A DNA stretch of 64,000 bases, from assembly GCA_935421135.1 (NCBI GenBank), contig OW285188.1:1137001-1201000 (forward strand). The letters run 5' to 3'. The translations under genes and the position numbers were made by a program. Below, piece by piece: positions 53,901 to 62,900 of the stretch (position 1 is its first letter; each line of letters begins with the position of its first letter). The DNA comes from Bugulina stolonifera. Taxonomy: Eukaryota > Bryozoa > Gymnolaemata > Cheilostomatida > Bugulidae. The notes beneath the pieces were generated by a model that was not told the DNA's origin, made no database searches, and saw nothing but the letters and a program-made list of their open reading frames with translations.

Positions 53901-56900
53901 ATACATGTGGGTAGATCTTACTTCAATTAAATAAGTTAAAATAACTGTTTATATCTTTACTCACATTCACATTCGAGCTTCGAGCACTGTTTTTATCAGG
54001 AGTGTGCTAAAATACATTTTATATATAGTGGTATTAGCATGAGCAGGCATATGATATGAATGTATATGTATAGTTAAGTATGTAGGTAGTGTATACACAT
54101 GATATAATGGAAACCTGTGTAGATACAGTAGAGTCTTCCGCGCCATACAAACTCAAGTAATGAATGGTGACAGACAACAGGACAGACAGGTCGAGTGAAG
54201 ACGCACCATTTGGTTGACATTGCTTTTGTTGGTTGCGTTGGTGGGTGGAGGTAGAGTGACACAACTCTTTGTCATCTCAATATTACCATTAGATATATTG
54301 CTCATACTCTGTCGGTGTAGTTTGAGCAGCTCGGCATTCTCTATGATCTGGGCAGGAGCAGCACCATTTAGTACTGTAGACTCTCCATACCTACTGCATA
54401 GAACTTTAGTCTACAACATCAACGTCCATACAGTACAGTATTGTGTGCACAGTGCATACGTACATACGTGTACATGTTACATACGTACATACTACATATG
54501 CATTCATATACTACATACGTATAGATATGCTACATACGTATAGATATACTACATACGTATATATATAATCTGCATACGTATACATGTACTACATACCCCA
54601 CACGCATACATAAAACATATGTGTACATACTATATACATATACATGTACGATGTATTTTTAGCCAGGAATTATCTTTGAGCAATCAGAGACTTGTTTCAA
54701 ATCCATGAAAATACCAGTCCCTGACTGGGGTTTGAACATGGGGCCTCTACGGCACCTAATCGCCTAGCACAGTGAACAGAACATGCTACCCAATACACCG
54801 ACTCAAAGATAATTCCTTGCTAAAAATACATCATTGTATAAAAAAAATTGCCAAACCCCTAAGAATATACCTGTACATACTATATCTATATAGTATGTAT
54901 ATCATCTGATGATTGTTATATCTTTTATTCCAGTAATTTTAACTGAAACATTAGTTTATAGCATGAAACTAATAGTAATAAAAGACAAAACAGTGAGATT
55001 CCACCAAACATTAATTAGCTCTGTTATAAACATTGAGCACTTTGGCTGAGATTCAGCAGTGTAGAAACACGTACATTCCTCTATATACGTGTACATACTA
55101 CATGCACACACTAGATACTAGGCCTGCAACGATTCACAAAATACTGTTTCGATTTTTTCGATTCTGCCAATTAACTTTTTCGATTTTTTCGATTCGATAC
55201 TTCATTGCGCAAAATTAACAGAAAATACACTAGTGAGGTCAATTAGACCAATAACAGTACCTCACAATTTTACTGAAATAATGTAACTATGTAGTACAAC
55301 AATAGGCAAGTGTGTTACTGTAACCCCAAGCAAGCAGTGAATGAAGACAGTGAGCACAACTATCAATGTTGCTGCTATTTATTTGAATCATTTACCCTGA
55401 CACCATTTACGTTGCAGTAGTTCTTCGCAACAGTATTTTAGAACACTATCAGTTGTAGTAATTGAGTTCATAATTCCATTTTAGAATCACCAAAAAGAGT
55501 AGAATGAGTAGATTCCAGAAGCATACCCTTCTAATTGTGTGGAATATCAAATACAAATTGTATGTTTGGGGCATTTATATAATTATAGACTTATATTAGT
55601 AATACATCGTAGCACATGATGTATTTTATAGCTATCCACTTATTGCCAACAAAATTACTAGAAAAAAATTGTGCTTCACTGAGATTCGAACCCATGACCA
55701 CACGTTTGTAAAGCGAGCGCTCTGCCACCATGCTATGGTGATAACTTGGGATTCCCAAGACTAAGAATATATTTAACAAGAATCGAAAATTGAGTGCAAT
55801 GAATCGATATTGAAAAGGCTGCAAATTAATCGTATCGAGAATCGTTATCGATTCATCGTTGCAGGCCTACTAGATACACATACGTACTACATGTACATAC
55901 TATATATATATATACATACTACATGTACATACTAGATACATATACATACTACATGTGCATACTAGATACATATAAACATACTTTCTCCTCTTCTGAAATA
56001 GCAGAACCTATTTCTTCTTCAGAAAATTCGACAAATGCTACAGTACCATCAGATGAACAAAGGAAGAGTTGTGTCCCTCTACCATTCCTACAGTCACGCA
56101 AAACAACTGTGGCAATTACAGTTAGAAAATATAACATGATATTCAACTAAAATGTCCAGTGCACCAGTATACATGTAGACTACAACACATGTATAATAGT
56201 GGTAGAATAGATAGGCAAAGATAGTAAGAGAAGCTCAACTTACCAAGCCAAATCAATGACAGAATTGGTGAATAGATCATGTAAAACCACTAGGGGGCGT
56301 CTCAATGCTGTTAACTATAACATATGAACAGTCAACGACATCAGTAAGTTACACTTATATACAAAGTAGATGATAAACAATTAGAGGTCTACGTAGCAGG
56401 GTTACGGTGGTCCTAGCAAAAATATTTACCATGGTTCCATATTACAGGACATATGAAATAATTTCATTCAAATATTGTAATGGTTTCTGGTTTGCGAGCG
56501 GCCGTCTTTGGACGACTGCCGACCCAAGAAATGAAGTGCCTATGAGTGGTGCTAGGCCTTCTCATTACATGAAAGATCGAGCGGTCTCAGTAGTCAAAGT
56601 ACTACCAGAGACGACCCATCTGGTCCCGAGTCTAGCCTGTAGACTATACTATGAAAGAGAGTGATCCGACCTAGTAGGCAGTTCGCTAAGCGAATGACCT
56701 GGCAAAAGGAAGTGAAAGCCTCTGTATCAAGTATAGATGTGTCTTTATTGAAAGCCAAGCCAAGACTGAGACAACGAATGATAAAACATATTCCTTTATA
56801 TAGTATAAGAACTTCCGCCCGACGTAGTGTCGGGAAAAGACGACGTAGGGTCGTCCGGAAGTTGCGCAACAACATGGCCGCCGGAAGCCCGACGGCCGAC

Positions 56901-59900
56901 CCAAAATAGGTCGGGTTATACAAAAGTTGCTTATAATCATCCAATTCATGTACAAAATGAATATCAAGGGATTCTGAGAGGTCGGGCCTCTTTACATGGG
57001 TATAAAAGGTACCAAAAGACTCAGTAATTGCCATCCATGAATGTACATTGGTATATAGTTAAGTAGTACAGAATGCAAGCAGATATATACCTATAAGCAC
57101 ACATAACAATGAGTGTCAGGTGATAGGAGGCGACTGTGCGTACCATCACAATATTCCTGTTCTACATATGCATGTACTTATTAACAGTGTTCAGTTTAGC
57201 TCTGAGTGCAATTATACATGTACATGTAGCTTAGTTGTAATGGCTAAATTGGCACATGGCTAGAAATCTAAACAACAGAATGTGAACTCTAGTTTCCAGC
57301 TGCTCTTGTTGATGTGTTACAGCATGGAACCAGCTTAATAAATGCTGGAAGGGTAGATAATAATAATATTCACTAAATTATATAACCAAACAATGGTATC
57401 CGCCTTTAGTCGTTATTATCTAGTTGCTGCTTAATACTTTGATAATTTGTACCTATTCACTTGTTTGCAAGACTAGTGGCTAACCAGTCTAAGGTAGCCA
57501 TTCATCCTGATGGCCCCATCCTCTAGAGTCTAGATTCTAGAGTAGATACTAACAACAGGGAAAGGTGTGAGATTAGAGGCACATTTAGCTATGTCAAACA
57601 CAGTGTTGAAACTTTGAATATCAAGAAAAAGAAGTATGAATGTGTCTGAAAGCAGAAAATCATTTGATATGGAGTTGGTCATTATCATTTCAATTAGAAA
57701 ACATTAATGGCCATTTTATGCTCATTAACCTTCAAGTTTGAAGTTGAAATATTCATAAATTTCAACTTGCTAGTCTATAGTTACTTTAGTGATACTAAAT
57801 GTTCAAATGGGTATCATGATACATTTTTTAAATTATGTATTTCCAGCATAATAAAATTCCCTCAACTGTCAAAAACACTAATTTTTTCTACTTCACACCT
57901 GATTGAAAGGTACCAGAGCATAGACACTTTAACGATAGTTAGATGTTTCTCAACTGATGCACATAGGGGAATAAACATGAGGGAACGCACATGGGTGAAT
58001 ACCATAGATATAATATAAAGACTAAATAGGGCACCCTGTGTTAACGCTCCAATGCCCAAACGTCTTATTCAATTGTTGAGAAAACCAACAATGTAACGTA
58101 ATCTCACCATGGAGCTGCAGGCATTCAATGATGGCTCACACTATATGTTATAATGGAATACTGCAGCCTCAACTAGGTCCACTTTGGTTTAAATCAAACA
58201 CTGCTGCCATACTACTGGTATCCTGGCAAATTGATGACTACATAGCACATTACCACATGAAGGCCTATCAGCTGGTACTAAACACCATCTATTTACACTG
58301 TCTAAAAGTGCTAAAAGTTGCTAATGTAAACATGATCTATGTACTTCAATAAGTTTCCAAAGTCCTTGGTTTTGAGAATAGTACATTACCTGCTGTCAGC
58401 AGCTACTGTACTATTCGCATACGTTATCAGGCTGCTGATGACTGTATTTATAGGAGAGGTGCTATGACTAGCGCATAACAATCGTTGTGAAATATTATTT
58501 GTGGCAGCATAGGAGAGTGTTCGCATTAACAGCTTTCTGATGTATGAGCTTACACATTCCTTAAACTTGGAGGATCTGTCTGATAGATCTTTGGCGATCT
58601 GGCAGAGTTCAGAGACAATAGGGTTGGGTTGTGTTAGACCTCTATGGTTTTTCATAGATATTAGGATTAGATCATAGACTAATGCAAAGTGAAGCATCAT
58701 TGGAGTATGGAGTGTAAGCAGGGCTTAAAGTGTACCGGAACGCACCGGAACGCCGTTCTGGTAAGAATTTATTAGAGCTATTCTTACTGGAACGCGTTCC
58801 GGTTGCATTTTCATAGCTGGAAGCCTGTTAGTACACTAGCTAGTCTACTAATTGTTTTAGTAAAGGTGTTGCTCCCTTACTAACTACAACCAGTCAGACC
58901 GCCCTCGCCCAAAACATTGAGAAGTCGCTAACATAGTCAATTTAATAGGTTAATTAAATGGGTGTCTAAAGTATTTTTTATTTCGATATTAATATCTTTT
59001 ACAAGTTAACACATGAGAATTAGGTAATAATATGTGTGGCAAACATTTTTATATTAGGTCTAAAGTACTACTGTTTACCCAAAAATACACAACATTTCAG
59101 ATATTGACAGGGAAACAAGGGAGGCAAATCTAAATTTCTCAAACATTTTCTGCAAGCACTGTGTGCCCACCTCATTTGTTCCACTTCGAACACTGGCTCA
59201 AAACCACTCATCTAAACACAAAAAATAAAGATATAACTATTATATTTAGTAAATGTTTGTCTACACACAGAAACCAGGAGTTAATAAAAAATATGTGTTG
59301 TAAAAACACCTTATTGATGTGCTACTTCTTAGAATTTAGCCAGATATATGCGGACGTCGATCCGAATATGAATGAATGAATGAATCTGTATTTAAAGTTA
59401 TGCAACAAAATATATATAAAAATGCCTCTATTTGCAGGCGAAGTTGTTTGAACAAATAATACTCCTAGCGTTCCTGTTTGATAGTAAAAGTCATGTAATG
59501 TTGATGCGTTCCTGTAAAAAATTGTTACACTTTAAGCCCTGAGTGTAAGTGCATAAGTCTACCTGCTGTGCACATGGGCTATTAAATGTACTTTATATCA
59601 ATTGGTGTAACATGACAAGCTGTAGGCTACCCATGTGCAATGTAATTTATTATAGACAGCATAAAGTGCCAATAAATAAGGTTATAATTGTTTTAGTCTC
59701 ACTTTACAGGTTTGCAACTATCTGTGGCACTGTGGTCAATACATGTCTAACTATGCAATTGGTAGAATAAGTTAGTGTGAGACCAAAACAGCATGCTGCT
59801 CCAATTGTTACACTCAATACCAACTACTAACATGACTTCAAACATTAGAACCAATTAATTGCTTTTAGGGAGTGTGGCAATAAACATTTAGCCTCACTTG

Positions 59901-62900
59901 ACATGCTTCTTCATGGTAATAAATTTGCAAAACAATGACATGTCAAAACACAAGGACTTTGGAAACTTTTGAAACTTATTGAAGTGTACATCATGGTTAC
60001 ATCATGTACATTAGTAATTTTGAGTACTTTTAGACAGTGTAAATAGGTAGTGTTTAGTACCAGCTGATATGCCTTCATGTGGTAATGTGCTATGTAAACA
60101 TCAGTTTGCCAGGATACCAGTATTATGGCAGCAGTGTTTGATTTAAACCAAAGTGGAGCTAGTTGAGGTTGCAGTATTCCATTATAACATATAGTGTGAG
60201 CCATCATTGAATGCCTGCAACTCCATGGTGAGATTACGTTATGTTGTTGGTTTCCCAACAATTAAATAAGACATTTGGGCATTGGAGCGTTAACACAGGG
60301 TGCCCTATCTAGCCTTTATATTATATCTATGGTGAATACACATGGGGCAATGGCCATGAGGGAATACACATGGGGGAATATACAAGGGGAATGCACCTGG
60401 GGGAATACACATGGGGGAATACACATGAGTTAACATGGGAGTTAAAGCTTTCTAATTGCACTTTTACTAAACGTGAATTTTCAAACTATCATATCCAGAA
60501 TAGCCTGTTGCAATTACCAATTACTAATCTATAGTATGTGGATACTGTGTTCTATATCAACTGTCCTAGCAATTCCATGGACTATTGTACATGTACTATA
60601 TTACACATGTACAACAAAATGCTATATAAGGTTGGAACTGGGCAGAATGAGTTGATTTAGTCTCCAGCCACCCAGATTAGGTTTAGATAGAGTTTCGGAG
60701 CATTCATATCATTACTTACCCATATAGAACATGAACTATCTCTACTACCAACAGCACAACAGCAATACTTAACCCACTCTTCGTTAGTTTTCTTCTTTGA
60801 TTTGACGGGTCGTCTCAGCAGCTTAGGGTTGAACCGCTAATAACATATACAATGACTAGTAGTTAGTATTAGGATCATTGGCACCATATGAAGCCATGGC
60901 GTCAGCACCCTCCAAAGATAGAAATGGCCCAGAAATGTTGAGAATATAAGCATGAGAAAAGTTTTGAGGTTTTAATAGCATTTATATTATTTACATTGCT
61001 GAAATGTCAGTGTGATTACCATGGTTAGCATTCAAATATAATATTCCACATGGAATACCACAACTTAGTACGAACACTTACCACACAGGACACGGCCTTC
61101 CTATGCCCCACAAAGTCCATGCCAGTATTCCAGCCATCTCTAGATATGATCTGGGCAGTAGGACCCATATTATTCATGGCATGAGCGGACACCTACAACA
61201 AAGATACATGTTACATATACAATGTAGTAGTCTACTGCATACACAAAGCCTCTTAGCATGGGAAGTTTTAACTATCATGCTTGTTACGATGACACGATTG
61301 GTTAATATTTATATACTTATGCAGCAAAAAGTGATGATGCATTTTCAAGTGAATGGTTCACACCATAGCATAAGTAAAACATGTATGACTCACTAGATAA
61401 GTTCCATCAGGACTCCAACCTAGCCTTAGAACATGGGTGGTACCATTGGCCTCAATGAATGGTTCAGTAATCACCTTCTCTTGCTGCCAGTCTGACGTAC
61501 GCCAGACTATGAGCGTCTTGTCATCTGATTGGGTGGCCAAATATTTACCTATTGGATCCCATGTGACACCTTTGACCATTCCAGTATGCCCTTTCAGTAT
61601 GTGTAGCTGCTCTGAAAGATAATTATACAAAATGGTTCCTCACACATAAACAGTCCACTGCAGTAAGCAAATATTAGTGCTGCACGGTGTATACTTACAC
61701 AAGACCTCCAGTATAACTAATAATATACTTACCATAGACCTCTGGTATGACTAGTATACATACATCCTTGGACTTGAATACACACCCTTTAGAACAAAAG
61801 CCATGGGCTCTGCCATTCAAGATATCATGAAATCTCTTCACTACAGATAACTCATAGAGACTAAGTAAATGCATTGCATAAACAATACAAAGAAGCCAAC
61901 CTGGAAACTTGAAAGCATTCCACACTACTACAGTGTTATCCACACTGCAAGTAGCCAGGTATTTGTCCTGTGGTGACCAAGAAACATCCAAAACATCTAC
62001 AAGAAACATGACCAGGTATCACTATTGATGGCATAGACCAGGGGTGCCCAAATGTTTCTCACCGTGGGCCAATATTGAATGTTTCAGAATTTTGGTGGGC
62101 CACAAAATTTACGCTGATCTGAAGTGGAGTTGTATATGAATATCAGAATATACATGTACATGTAATAGTGTTGTTGTTAGGGAGTTTGGCCATTTTTGTA
62201 TATAATGATGCATTTTAAGCAAGGAGTTCATGTTTGAGCAGTTTTATTTTTGAGCAGTCAGAGACTCGTTCCAAATCCATGAAAATACCAGTCCCTGACT
62301 GGGGTTTGAACCTGGGACCTCTACGTCACCTAATCGCCTAGCGCAGGGAACAGAACATGCTACCACATGTCTACTGCTCACTGGTGAAGCTTCCTTTTAT
62401 AAGGTTGCTGAGCTGGTGTTGTGGTAGCATGTTCTGTTCACTGTGCTAGGCGATTAGGTACCGTAGAGGTCCGAGGTTCAAACCCCAGTCAGGGACTGGT
62501 ATTTTCATGGATTAAAAAACGAGTCTCTGACTGCTCAAAAGAAAATTAAACTCCTTGCTTAAAAATACATCATTAAATAGTATTGTTATAATATTTCACT
62601 GACTAAATTTTCTTCATACACGGAGCACTAATTTGGAACATACATGTAGATTATACTTATTAGTTATTTATGTATGCAAAGAAGTATTTTGGAAAATTCA
62701 GTCTGAGTATGTGCTACGTTCCAATGTGACAAACGAAGTATGAATTTCTCAGCTATGATGGCCTGAGTTCAGATGTGTGTAGCTGACTCTTATAAGTTGG
62801 CGGAGGTACTGCTGACTAAGTTTTGTTTTTGATGTGATTCATATTAGAATATACTGACTCATGTGGGTATTTGGAGGCATATATCGTCAGCCAGGATCTG

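Larger units (their letters stand above)
57995..60325. repeat. Large inverted repeat (about 380-bp arms) in HIRA intron 5
   Basis: The left arm (about 57995-58375) is the reverse complement of the right arm (about 59945-60325) at roughly 90 percent. Shared ORFs such as AHTICYNGILQPQL appear in both. The spacer holds a candidate coding segment and a later hAT insertion. It may be a transposon with long inverted ends, or an inverted duplication. No TSD was identified. Confidence 0.8.

Noticed and set aside
54407..54407. Shorter HIRA exon 8 using the CAG or TAG next to GTATGG
   Set aside because: Those acceptors break the phase or create a stop; the acceptor at 54411 keeps the frame from exon 7.
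62205..62576. Simple intergenic palindrome or terminator
   Set aside because: Related copies elsewhere with the same ends show that it is a mobile family.
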